Origin: Ichthyosporea sp. XGB-2017a
Lineage: Eukaryota; Opisthokonta; Ichthyosporea
DNA: 25,749 nucleotides
Direction: 5' to 3'
Assembly (NCBI GenBank): GCA_002811675.1
Contig: PDIM01010331.1
Coordinates: 29,647 to 55,395 of the forward strand
The notes under the pieces were generated by a model. It searched no databases. It was not told where the DNA came from and saw only the letters and a list, made by a program, of their open reading frames with translations. The position numbers and the translations under genes were made by a program. Positions 17,443 through 25,749 of the stretch are shown here, piece after piece. How positions within the stretch are numbered: the first letter of the stretch is position 1; each line of letters opens with the position of its first letter.

Positions 17443-18858
17443 CTATTCAATAGCATATTTCTTCAAAAGATTCCCCGCGATGACCAGCTTTTGTATTTCA
17501 CTCGTTCCTTCATAAATTTCTGTAATACGTGCATCTCTGTAGTGCCTTTCGGCAGGAACATCCGACGTGTAGCCCATTCCACCCAATACTTGGATTGCCT
17601 GCAATTAAAAGATTAAAAGACAAATAAAGGGGGGATTGTTAGGGAGACATACATTCCAAAAACGCTTACATCGCTCCCTGAACTTACCTGATGGGCGCAG
17701 AATGTCGCAGCTTCCGATGCCATAAGTTTAGCAGCAGCAGCCTCCATAGTAAAATTAAGACCCTTGTCCTTGAGCATAGCAGCTTTCCAAGTCAACATAC
17801 GAGCCGCATCTAGTCGGGCATACATGTCTGAAAGCTTAATTTGAATGCTCTGAAGCTTGGCAATTGGCTTGCCAAAAGCAAGTCTCTGTTGAGAATAGTC
17901 AATAGCAAGTTCTAAAGACGCTTGCCCAATTCCCAAAGCCTGAGAAGCAATACCAATTCTTCCAGCATCCAAAGTTCCCTACACAATTGAAAATAGCAAA
18001 TTCAGTACGTGGCGAATACAACCCTCCGCTTTTCGCGACAAACACATACACACAAAAACATACCATTGCAATCTTAAAGCCTTCACCTGGGGCCCCAAGA
18101 AGATTTTCTTTGGGAATTTTGCAGTCCTCAAAGATCAAGTTACAAGTAGATGAGGCACGAATTCCAAGTTTATCTTCTTTCTTTCCCAAAGACAATCCTT
18201 CGGTGGGTTTTGGGACGAGAAAAGCACTGATTCCTTTATGCTTCTTTGATTTGTCAGTCGTCGCAAATACAACAGCAGCATCAGCCTCATACCCATTCGT
18301 GATCCAAGCTTTCGTTCCATTTAAGATGTAATGATCGCCGTCGAGCCGTGCCGTTGTAGACGCTGCGCCCGCATCGCTTCCATTTCCCGGTTCGCTGAGT
18401 GCAAAGCAGCCAAGCTTGTCACCACACGCAAATGGTGCAAGCCATTTCTTTTTCTGCTCCTCATTGGCGTATTTCTGTACTGGGCCACAGTACAGGGAGT
18501 TATTTACACTCATGATGACTCCAGCAGAAGCACACCCTCTGCTTACCTCCTCCATTGCCACAGCATAGGCCAAATAGTCGAGCCCACTGCCACCATCTTC
18601 TTCACTCACATCCACACCCATAAGTCCCATCTCTGCGAGCATTTTAACTTGATCCTTAGGAAATCTATGTTCTCTGTCAACTTCAGCCGCCACACCCTTC
18701 AACTCATTGTCTGCTAGGGATCTGCACTGCTCCTGCAACATTCTATGCGTTTCTGGCAAAATAGCAGTCGAGTACTTTCCAGAAGAAATCACATCCACAG
18801 GACTTCTCTTCTGCACAGCCGAAGCCAATGTTCTTCCGAACCCCCCAATTCTCAACAT
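17443..18858 (-). CDS. ACADS: Short-chain (butyryl-) acyl-CoA dehydrogenase, mitochondrial
   Basis: A flavoprotein for the first step of mitochondrial beta-oxidation of short-chain acyl-CoA. It has 413 aa, joined from 18858-18064, 17978-17688 and 17598-17443. The introns (17979-18063, 85 nt; 17599-17687, 89 nt) fall between codons with donors GTATGT and GTAAGT. The signatures are [20 protein letters not shown] and, in the last exon, [19 protein letters not shown] with catalytic Glu392. Long blocks ([40 protein letters not shown]) match animal SCAD rather than medium-chain enzymes. The ATG at 18858 gives [18 protein letters not shown], a good mitochondrial presequence without acidic residues. 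The frame is open further upstream, but TTTCTCTTTATTTGCAG just before this ATG looks like a 5' UTR intron end. Electrons would pass to ETF. Confidence 0.94.
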
Positions 18859-19259
18859 TATTCCAATCACAAAAACTGCAAATAAAGAGAAAAAAAAAAT
18901 AAAATGCAATCTCAGCTGTGTAAACCAGATCTCCTTTATACTTCAACTCCCACAACAACACAAACTACAAAACTGAAAATTAAACTCAACACGTTTTAGT
19001 TTTGGACCCGCAAATTATAAAATTATTATTGAAAGACCCCTTTTAATTTATGCGCTACACTAGTACTAAGTACTACAAAGCTGCACACTCTTTTGCATCC
19101 TTTTATGGCAGAATCGAAATGTAATTATGATGCTGCCCCTCCTCCTCGAAATATCAACAAACTTGGCCCACGGATCTTTATTTTTAGGTTTGCGTTATAA
19201 AGTGTACACGCGCGCGGGGTTCAAATTCCAAAGCATGCGTAAAATATTCCATTTTAATA
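18859..19259. other. SCAD leader/promoter and SLF1 3' region
   Basis: 401 bp between two minus-strand genes. It holds the probable SCAD 5' UTR intron end (AG at 18876-18877), an AT-rich promoter region, a CG-alternating stretch near 19208-19216, and a minus-strand AATAAA at 19177-19182, about 80 nt past the SLF1 stop. No open frame of interest. Confidence 0.45.
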
Positions 19260-22200
19260 TTACAGGAGAGTGAAACCATCATATGTTCTTAAAAGGCGAA
19301 GCTTCATGCGAACAGACTTTGTAAGCTTGGGCTTACCGTACACTTTGATGAGTCGATCCTCAAAACAGTTCATCACAAGATCCCAATTGTGGAGTAGCTC
19401 CATATCAGTTGCGATAGATTCCAAAAAGGTTAACGATAAAGAATTGACAGCAAAAAGAGAACGGCTTTTGTCCCAAAAGTTTTTCTTAAACGACTGGCAT
19501 TTCGCGTTAAGTACAGAAACATGGCATTGTATCATAGAAGCAATACTATCAACCAGCTCTTCACAATTCCCTTCCTTATTTAATTTCAGCTTTGCGTTAG
19601 AATTATCAAAACGGTCAAGGCAACTAATGAACCAATTGTGCGTCTTGATTGAACCCTCCAATCGTTTGCGGTAGTCCTTATCCAATACCTTGTCCAAATT
19701 AACATACAGATCATTTTTTTGATGCTGCTTCAAAAAAGAAATTGATTCCGAGCAGCTCCTTACTAGACGGACAGCACATTCATACTTGCCTTGTACAATT
19801 GCATACTGTATCAAGGTAGCATTTTCGATCCCATGAGTATTCAAATAATCAAAAAGTTCTTCGTTTGATGACTTTTTAATAAGCTCTTCAACATGTTTAG
19901 GATCAGCCAACTCCTTCTCCGGCGATTGGTAAAGCTTCCCTACATTTCTCGACTTTGTGCTTGGTTTACTCTCTTTCCTTGGGTTTGCTTTTTGATGCTT
20001 TTCGGTTTTCGGAAGACTAGTCATGAACTTTAAAAAGACAGTGGACAATGATTTTGTGCCTGTTGTGTGACTTTTCCCGGTCTGGGATGAAGCAATAGGG
20101 GGACATGATTTAATAAAATCTTCTTTGACTGACATGCTTTCCAAGATCGCATTCTCCGAAAGTGCAATTTTGAGTGGCAAGCTGCATAGGGTGTTGCAAA
20201 AAATGTGTTTGCAACTAGCATCATCCAGATCTTTGTAAAAATTTGCTAAATGCTCGGGTAAATAGTCTTTTAGGTATGAATCGGTACTTTCTCCATACAA
20301 ATACAAAAGCGCAAACAATTCCTGCAAGGTTTGGATAACTGAGACCTCTCCTTGGCCAATGGCTTCACGGAGACATTTTGACACAAAAGGAACAATTTTC
20401 AAAGCATCCCTCCTAAACAAGCAAAGAAAGACAGTACCTTTCCATTCATCCTGTTGCAGTTTTGGTGGTGATAAATAATACAAATTGGCAGAATTATTAG
20501 CTCCACAAACTCTGATGGCTTCTTCTTCCAGAACAGACACAAGATATTTAAGAAGCAGTTTGGCTGCAAGGATTTTAGGGCAATCAGTCTTTTGTTCGAA
20601 CACGCACTTCCGAACTACAGCCTCTAAAAAAGACCAGGATGACTCATAATCATGGTATGCTGATAGAAGGGAATTTTTAAAAATATTAGCTAAAGCCCTG
20701 TCCTCCCAAGGGTGGAGTCTCTGCATCCATTTTAGAGTACAAAAGGTGCTTACGGATGAATTCGTAAAAGTTGCTTCAAACATAACATCTGTTAGCATCA
20801 CTATATATGCTTTTATATCCGGGCGAAAGGTACTCAAACTCCATGTCGATATAATAGAGGGTATTTTGTCCACCTGATACTCTTCCAGGTAGCTCTGCAC
20901 TGAATTCATATATTCTTTGGGACAAAGGACTACCTTTCTCGGCTTTTCTTCTGCAGGGCTTTTCTTACCAATCACCATAAAGGTAAGGGCTTCTTCGTGG
21001 TGTGGAGAAATGCATTTTTCCACAAATGCAAAACATTTCGATCCTCCCGGGGATTGCAGACGCTCGCTGTTGACAAATACTTCGGACACCCTATGTTTGC
21101 GTAACGACCCTTTCTTGTTAGATTTAGCCTTACTCACCAGCTGGCCGCGATCACCATTGGCCAGCTCATTAATGCTTTCAGCAATGACACAGTCGGTCTC
21201 TTCTTTGCAATTGGTATCATCTTTTTTGTCCGGCTTTTTGGATTCCTCTTGCACGAGTTGGGGTTTAGCAACAGTGCCAGTTGCCATTTTCAAATTATCA
21301 ACCACATGTTGGGCTATTTGGTTTTTCAATTTTCCAAACCGATCACATATAGCCCCAAGTACGGTTTTACCTTTTCTTTCAGCTCGGACACCAAGCTCAT
21401 GTTTTGGGGTCTTTCTTGGTGGCGACTGGCCCTTCTCTGCCTCACTTAGGCGCTTTGCAAGTGCTACTTTAGGAATGGGACCTACAGGAGTAGATCTAGA
21501 GCTATTTACATCTTGATGTACAGAGCTTTTTACGCCAACAGAAGCAGTGTCATTTTTGCTTGCTATTCGTTCGGGGCTTTCCTGAATAACATATATATCT
21601 TCCCTCTTTTCGTTGATGGAGTGTTTTGGGGAGCCTTGCGCTGACAAACTATTGGTAGAATGATCACACGAACGATCTATTTCAACAATATCTAAAATAT
21701 CTTTGACATCTACCACTGGCGGTTTCTCTTTGATATTATGTTCTTTCTCATCTTTCTGGTTAAGTATAAAAGACTTGTTGCTGTCAGGCACACGTACATT
21801 TTCTTTGTCATTCTCATTTTCAGATACATGGCTGAAGTCTGGCAAGATATAGGATTCCTTACAAATCTTGCCCTTTTCCGCTATAAAGTCCGGAATAAGT
21901 GTGGGGTCCAGCAGAGCTTCACCATCTAAATAAGACATTATGAAGCTTTTCTGCTTCTCAGATGGATCGAGAACGAAGTAATTATTAAACTCGGATTTGG
22001 AAAAGGTCTCATCATCAAGAGGAACTCGAAGATATTCCACGCTGGCACTTCCGGATACCAAAAGAAGTTTAAAATGTTCAAGATTGGATTTACTTCCGAT
22101 GAGGCAACATTTCCATCCAGAAAATGGTCCTTCATTCATATTTGCCCTTTTTTTTCGCCAAAATCTAGGGGCCGCGCCGATGTTACTTGTCTCATCATTC

Positions 22201-22574
22201 CCCGACGAAATTATAGGCTTAACAGACGTGCAATTCCATTCATATAAAGTCTCAGCAAGCCATTTTTTCTTTTCCACACAATCTTTAATGTATGATGGCT
22301 TCAAAACCCAGCAGCCTTTTGCACAACCACCAAGAAACTTTCCCTTTCGACTGGGCTGCCCTGCAATAACATGAGTGCAAGAAGGAACAAAGTTGGTGGA
22401 TTCCAGAACGACCCCGCCAAGTTCGCATATCTGCTTGCACAATTCCTTGGCCTCTTCTAGGGGTACTGAAGTTATCAGAAACCTCTTTCTGCCCCTCATG
22501 AAGTAATCTTTTATGCTGGTTTGCCCAGCAGGGGAGCACGCGGTCACCAACTTCTTCCTTGAGCGATTTCTCAT
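19260..22574 (-). CDS. SLF1: SLF1-like tandem-BRCT genome-stability protein
   Basis: A single-exon protein of 1104 aa. BRCT 1 (about 30-113; ELGGVVLES, CTHVIAG, CAKGCWVL, YIKDCV, WLAETLYEW) and BRCT 2 (about 137-235; RFWRKKRANMNEGPFSGWKC) match human SLF1 (ANKRD32) in order and spacing. Human SLF1 binds phosphorylated RAD18 through its BRCT pair and, with SLF2, brings SMC5/6 to damaged DNA. Before BRCT 1, residues 18-25 read QTSIKDYF, a perfect QxxIxxYF PCNA-binding box next to basic residues. A long disordered Ser/Lys-rich region (about 235-510) has acidic-hydrophobic DILDIVEID (possible SUMO-binding motif) and SP sites. The C-terminal half is helical; about 915-965 (LFDYLNTHGIENATLIQYAI) resembles weak ankyrin repeats as in SLF1. 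It heads away from the F-box gene over a 475-bp spacer. Confidence 0.82.
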   Translation of the reverse strand: MRNRSRKKLVTACSPAGQTSIKDYFMRGRKRFLITSVPLEEAKELCKQICELGGVVLESTNFVPSCTHVIAGQPSRKGKFLGGCAKGCWVLKPSYIKDCVEKKKWLAETLYEWNCTSVKPIISSGNDETSNIGAAPRFWRKKRANMNEGPFSGWKCCLIGSKSNLEHFKLLLVSGSASVEYLRVPLDDETFSKSEFNNYFVLDPSEKQKSFIMSYLDGEALLDPTLIPDFIAEKGKICKESYILPDFSHVSENENDKENVRVPDSNKSFILNQKDEKEHNIKEKPPVVDVKDILDIVEIDRSCDHSTNSLSAQGSPKHSINEKREDIYVIQESPERIASKNDTASVGVKSSVHQDVNSSRSTPVGPIPKVALAKRLSEAEKGQSPPRKTPKHELGVRAERKGKTVLGAICDRFGKLKNQIAQHVVDNLKMATGTVAKPQLVQEESKKPDKKDDTNCKEETDCVIAESINELANGDRGQLVSKAKSNKKGSLRKHRVSEVFVNSERLQSPGGSKCFAFVEKCISPHHEEALTFMVIGKKSPAEEKPRKVVLCPKEYMNSVQSYLEEYQVDKIPSIISTWSLSTFRPDIKAYIVMLTDVMFEATFTNSSVSTFCTLKWMQRLHPWEDRALANIFKNSLLSAYHDYESSWSFLEAVVRKCVFEQKTDCPKILAAKLLLKYLVSVLEEEAIRVCGANNSANLYYLSPPKLQQDEWKGTVFLCLFRRDALKIVPFVSKCLREAIGQGEVSVIQTLQELFALLYLYGESTDSYLKDYLPEHLANFYKDLDDASCKHIFCNTLCSLPLKIALSENAILESMSVKEDFIKSCPPIASSQTGKSHTTGTKSLSTVFLKFMTSLPKTEKHQKANPRKESKPSTKSRNVGKLYQSPEKELADPKHVEELIKKSSNEELFDYLNTHGIENATLIQYAIVQGKYECAVRLVRSCSESISFLKQHQKNDLYVNLDKVLDKDYRKRLEGSIKTHNWFISCLDRFDNSNAKLKLNKEGNCEELVDSIASMIQCHVSVLNAKCQSFKKNFWDKSRSLFAVNSLSLTFLESIATDMELLHNWDLVMNCFEDRLIKVYGKPKLTKSVRMKLRLLRTYDGFTLL

Positions 22575-23049
22575 TGTTACTTCTTCAACGAAAACCCACT
22601 GCAGAACAACAGAGATCAGTTACTGTTCCTGTTGGCTAATTTTCCAGTAACTAAAAGACACAAAAAATGCAAGGGAAAAGGGGCCAGAGAGGTACGAATA
22701 ATAGACACAATCAATCAAAACAAAACGAAGAAGAGGACTACTTGACGATTTTCTTCTGATTTGTTCTTGATATCTATAGTCTTTTGTTACATAAGATGAC
22801 TTTTTTTCTTAATCTGACTCGCCTAAATCTCAATCACCAAAACAACACGGAAGAAAAAAAAAAGAGAGAGAGAGAGAGAGAAAAGAAGAAAAGAAGTGAA
22901 ACAAAAAAAAAACGGAAAAAAAAAAAAAAAAAAGAAAAAAGCGAAGCATAAATAAATTCAGCTTAAAATCAAAAATCAAAACTAGAAAACTCTTATTCTA
23001 TGAATCTACAAATCAATCTAAAAAAAAAGGTCAATAATAATCATATATC
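22575..23049. promoter_or_regulatory. Divergent promoter region between SLF1 and the F-box gene
   Basis: 475 bp between two divergent start codons, with a strong purine bias on the plus strand in its right half: a GA repeat at 22864-22880 and an A-run of 19 at 22916-22934. No TATA box stands out. Confidence 0.5.
22864..22880. repeat. (GA)n microsatellite
   Basis: About eight and a half GA units within a longer purine tract; such tracts are common in promoters and may bind GAGA-type factors. Confidence 0.85.
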
Positions 23050-24654
23050 ATGGAGAACATAACAGCTAATTGTGCTGTTCCTCGCTCCAAACAGGGGCGG
23101 AGACGACGAAGCACCGAGCTGGATCCCCCGTCCCACCTCGACAGCAGCACAAACACCACTAACAATAACCAAGAACCACAGACCAATGATTTGGTAATGA
23201 TGAAGCGCCAGAAGAAGACTCTGAAGAAGAGAGCCTCCTGTTCATCCACCTCCACCGTCTCCTCGGAGGAGATTGATATTGATATTGATATTGATATTGA
23301 CATTAGCCCTCCTCTCCACTGTGATTCTGAAAAGGAGGAAAGAGCAGGAAGGCGTGGAGATGCCTCGTATGGTGGTTCTCAAGTCGGAGTCATTAATGCA
23401 GGACCAAGGGAATCATTGTATCTCGAGGATTTACCCAATGAGATTATCGTTCATATCGTATCGAAACTTCCCACCGCACAGAAATTAGGCTTTGGTGAGT
23501 TGTTTGGTTTGATGTATTGTTCTAATGGGGAGGTCTTTATACTGATTAAGGCTTTTTTTGTTCTTTCTTTCTTTTTTTTTGTAGTGAGTGCATTGCCTAA
23601 TTGCTCCAGATTAAAAACAGTGATTCAAGGAACGCCGATGATTTGGCGTAATCTTGATCTGAGCGCCTTTTTTTGGGAGCACAGTGATCGAATTAAAAAA
23701 GCTTTTGCAATGATTAAAAATATTTCGCCTTTCGCGAGACAAATCACGTGCGAGTGCTCTTTCCATGCGAATGAGATTCTCCTGCATATAGCCATGCTCG
23801 CTCGCGACTGCCGGGTGCTTAATCTGGCCAATAATGATCAGCTCAGAATGGAAAGCCTGGTTGTGGCTGGTCAATCCATGAAAAATATCCGCGAGCTTGA
23901 TTTATCTCGCTGCCGGGGATTGGATTCCATGCAGTTTGGGGATCTATTTGATTCATTCCCAAAACTGACACATTTGAATCTCTCGGGGACATTGATTCGC
24001 AACGCCAGGCTACACAGAATCAGACAATTAACTGATTTGAAGTCGCTGAGCCTCAGTCGATGCATATTTTTGGATTCTGAGGCGTTGCGGGAGATTCTAC
24101 GCATTATTGGGGGGTCTTTAGAATATTTAAATCTCTCACAGAATGATGATGTCGAGCAGTCTGTGGTTGAAGCCATCATGGAGCATTGTAGGAATCTGAA
24201 AGTTTTGGATGTGACCAATTGTTATCACTTGATAGGAGATGATATTACTCGCCTCAGGGGACATTTCACAAAACGGGAAGAGGTCCCTGAGAGAGGCAAC
24301 AACCTATTCGTATCGTACAGGCCCTCTTCTTCATGGTCATTTTCACCATCTTCTTCGACTTCTTCCTCTTCTCAATTTGATGCGTTCGTGCAGAATAGTC
24401 AGCGACATCGGGGGATAGAGGGCAGGGCTGAGAAGGAAAAGAACGGGAGGAAAGTCGCAGAAGACGGCGAAGAAGACACGGAAGAAGGTGAGGACAATGA
24501 GGAAGTTCACGATGGATGGAAATGTCAATTGGAAATTCACCAGAACTGCTTCCTTCAGGATAACTCTCCAGAATCCATCTTGAATCTCGTTCGTCGCTTA
24601 AGCGGGACTCATCAACCTATTTCTGGCTTGAGTGAACCCGCCAATGACCAGTAG
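23050..24654 (+). CDS. F-box / leucine-rich repeat protein (FBXL type)
   Basis: A probable substrate receptor of an SCF (SKP1-cullin-F-box) ubiquitin ligase. The spliced product is 504 aa, from 23050-23494 and 23585-24654. The intron (GTGAGT to TTTTTGTAG) is 90 nt with no in-frame stop, so the frame stays open across it. Splicing is preferred because it restores a normal F-box from about residue 128: LPNEIIVHIVSKLPTAQKLG joined to VSALPNCSRLK and then PMIWRNLDLS. About six cysteine-type LRRs follow (LNLANND, ELDLSRCRGL, HLNLSGT, SLSLSRCIFL, YLNLSQNDDV, LDVTNCYHL). The N-terminus is basic and Ser/Thr-rich with an (Ile-Asp) repeat at about 75-86; the tail has a Ser-rich and then a Glu-rich acidic segment. 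The target cannot be predicted. Confidence 0.88.
   Translation: MENITANCAVPRSKQGRRRRSTELDPPSHLDSSTNTTNNNQEPQTNDLVMMKRQKKTLKKRASCSSTSTVSSEEIDIDIDIDIDISPPLHCDSEKEERAGRRGDASYGGSQVGVINAGPRESLYLEDLPNEIIVHIVSKLPTAQKLGFGELFGLMYCSNGEVFILIKAFFVLSFFFFVVSALPNCSRLKTVIQGTPMIWRNLDLSAFFWEHSDRIKKAFAMIKNISPFARQITCECSFHANEILLHIAMLARDCRVLNLANNDQLRMESLVVAGQSMKNIRELDLSRCRGLDSMQFGDLFDSFPKLTHLNLSGTLIRNARLHRIRQLTDLKSLSLSRCIFLDSEALREILRIIGGSLEYLNLSQNDDVEQSVVEAIMEHCRNLKVLDVTNCYHLIGDDITRLRGHFTKREEVPERGNNLFVSYRPSSSWSFSPSSSTSSSSQFDAFVQNSQRHRGIEGRAEKEKNGRKVAEDGEEDTEEGEDNEEVHDGWKCQLEIHQNCFLQDNSPESILNLVRRLSGTHQPISGLSEPANDQ
23275..23298 (+). repeat. (GATATT)4 coding microsatellite
   Basis: Four perfect GATATT units in frame in the F-box gene, encoding alternating Asp and Ile. 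Copy number likely varies between strains. Confidence 0.9.
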
Positions 24655-24797
24655 TGAAAGAAGCTTCCTTTTCCTGTTCTGCTGATGCAAAAAGACGTCA
24701 AATCGTGTGGATTTTTCACCTACTCAAAACTCACTTTTACAGACAACACACTCATTTAACGGTTATCTATGCTGACAAAATCTTTAATTTCCGTTTC

Positions 24798-24803
24798 AAT
24801 AAA
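24798..24803 (+). terminator. Poly(A) signal AATAAA of the F-box gene
   Basis: AATAAA about 144 nt after the stop codon, followed by a T-rich stretch. It lies short of the opposing signal at 24885, so the two 3' ends probably do not overlap. Confidence 0.5.
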
Positions 24804-24884
24804 TTAAGTTATCTCCTTTCAAGAGTTCAGAAGTATCTCTTTCAGGTCTTTCCTTTTCAACTTATTTTTTTTTTTTAACATTAT

Positions 24885-24890
24885 TTTATT
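24885..24890 (-). terminator. Poly(A) signal AATAAA of syntaxin-5
   Basis: AATAAA on the minus strand about 32 nt after the syntaxin stop codon. Confidence 0.5.
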
Positions 24891-24922
24891 TTCCATTTTG
24901 CTTCTCGCGACTTCCATGATCC

Positions 24923-25405
24923 TTACGTAACAGCCACAAAAATAAAGAAAAACACCAACAACGTTCCAAAAATCTTCAACATCAGCCAACGATTACTCCG
25001 AATTGAATCAAAATACTTCAACAGTTCCGAATGGGCCGCATCCACATTCATCTCCGCATCCATCACATTTGCATCAATCCTCTGCACCTGCTCCCCTTGT
25101 TCTTGCACCATCGTGGCCAGCTGCTGGAAGATCCCCCCCAATTCCACAATGGTGCTCTCGATACTCTCCACTGCATCCGCCCGGCTCTGCATGTACGCAT
25201 CCTCCCCACTCGACAGCTGCAGCTGCGAAAACTGCGCAGCGGCCGCTGGGCCGCTGTTCTGAGGGGCATCCATTCGTTGATTGGGGTCAAAATTAGCACC
25301 ACCAGTTTGATTATTATAATGCTGCTGTTGTTGAGAACTCGAAGCAGCTGAAACCTCAGCCTGGGAATCAAGATTTCGTTTTCGTAATTCTACATTATTC
25401 CATTC

Positions 25406-25438
<33 letters not shown>

Positions 25439-25749
25439 CTTCAGTTAGAAAAACAAATCAACAAATCCAACATGATATGACTAAACACAGAAAAGAAAAA
25501 CAAGAGATTTATACTCTTTTTGTGTGGAAATCTAACCCTTTTTACCTTGTGCAGCTATTTTGTTTGGTGTCGTTGAAGGTGTCAACGCAAATTGCTCCCT
25601 TCGATCCTTTTGCTCTTTCAGATTTTGCGTTCGTGTTTCCAACACTGAGCGAAAATCAGAAGACATATCTGCCAGTTTTGTTTGTAAAGACATGACAACA
25701 TTTTTTGAATGTTTCTGTTGATGCTGCGGTTTTTCTGTGTTCCCCCGCT
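24923..25749 (-). CDS. STX5: Syntaxin-5 (Sed5-type Golgi Qa-SNARE), C-terminal part
   Basis: The 5' end lies beyond the window. Exons seen are 25749-25546 and 25389-24923. The 156-nt intron (25390-25545; donor GTAAAA, acceptor ATGTAG) splits a codon after its first base. The first exon has VVMSLQTKLADMSSDFRSVL then RTQNLKEQKDRREQF, matching the linker after the Habc domain of syntaxin-5. A Gln/Asn/Ala-rich linker leads to the SNARE motif (YMQSRADAVESIESTIVELG, then GIFQQLATMVQEQGEQVQRI) with the ionic-layer Gln in VQEQGE. It ends in SNRWLMLKIFGTL and a hydrophobic tail anchor ending VAVT. Syntaxin-5 drives ER-to-Golgi and intra-Golgi fusion. It is tail-to-tail with the F-box gene. Confidence 0.93.
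25412..25438. repeat. Poly(A) run inside the syntaxin-5 intron
   Basis: 27 A on the plus strand. On the coding strand it is a T-run about 21 nt before the acceptor AG, acting as the polypyrimidine tract. Confidence 0.85.

Noticed and set aside
19213-19227. B-box-like GGTTCAAATTCC suggesting a tRNA
   Set aside because: No A box at the right distance and no cloverleaf can be drawn.
25003-25371. Plus- and minus-strand open frames over the syntaxin-5 exon
   Set aside because: They are shadows of the syntaxin-5 coding frame, which is clearly identified.

Overview
This is nuclear DNA of a eukaryote, almost certainly a unicellular or simple opisthokont-like organism. It holds ten genes, the last cut by the window edge. 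Six carry GT-AG introns; the nine introns placed here run from about 55 to 156 nt and each joins its exons in matching phase. Poly-T/poly-A tracts and AATAAA signals lie between genes, and the standard genetic code is used. The gene set mixes affinities. PIF1 has the N-terminal domain of animal PIF1, and SLF1, cathepsin X/Z and tandem CWCH2 zinc fingers also look animal-like. A Zn(II)2Cys6 + PAS regulator looks like the fungal AcuK/ERT1 class. A protist near the animal-fungal split (unicellular holozoan or nucleariid-like) would fit; the species cannot be named from this sequence.

Layout: (1) 72-1280 +, membrane-anchored cathepsin X/Z. (2) 1666-4085 +, PIF1 helicase, 2 exons. (3) 4191-6320 -, multi-pass membrane protein of unknown family. 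(4) 7079-11854 +, Mediator subunit MED13, one exon. (5) 12141-13981 -, five CWCH2-type zinc fingers fused to four PHD fingers, 2 exons. (6) 13982-15669, a 1.7 kb gene-free stretch holding a GC-richer block with promoter-like motifs. (7) 15670-17311 +, Zn2Cys6-PAS transcription factor, 4 exons. (8) 17443-18858 -, short-chain acyl-CoA dehydrogenase, 3 exons. (9) 19260-22574 -, SLF1-like BRCT protein with an N-terminal PCNA-binding-type motif. (10) 23050-24654 +, F-box/LRR protein, 2 exons. (11) 24923-25749 -, 3' part of syntaxin-5.

The genes nearly alternate in strand, giving four tail-to-tail pairs with stops 105-290 bp apart, and divergent pairs sharing promoter regions of about 0.5-1.7 kb. 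Functions are mostly housekeeping: lysosomal proteolysis, DNA maintenance (PIF1, SLF1), transcription (MED13, ZF-PHD, Zn2Cys6-PAS), fatty-acid oxidation (SCAD), ubiquitin targeting (F-box) and Golgi traffic (syntaxin-5). There is no operon logic. The one suggestive pairing is the AcuK-like regulator tail-to-tail with SCAD, because that fungal regulator class controls use of non-sugar carbon. I see no CRISPR array, rRNA, tRNA or clear transposon.
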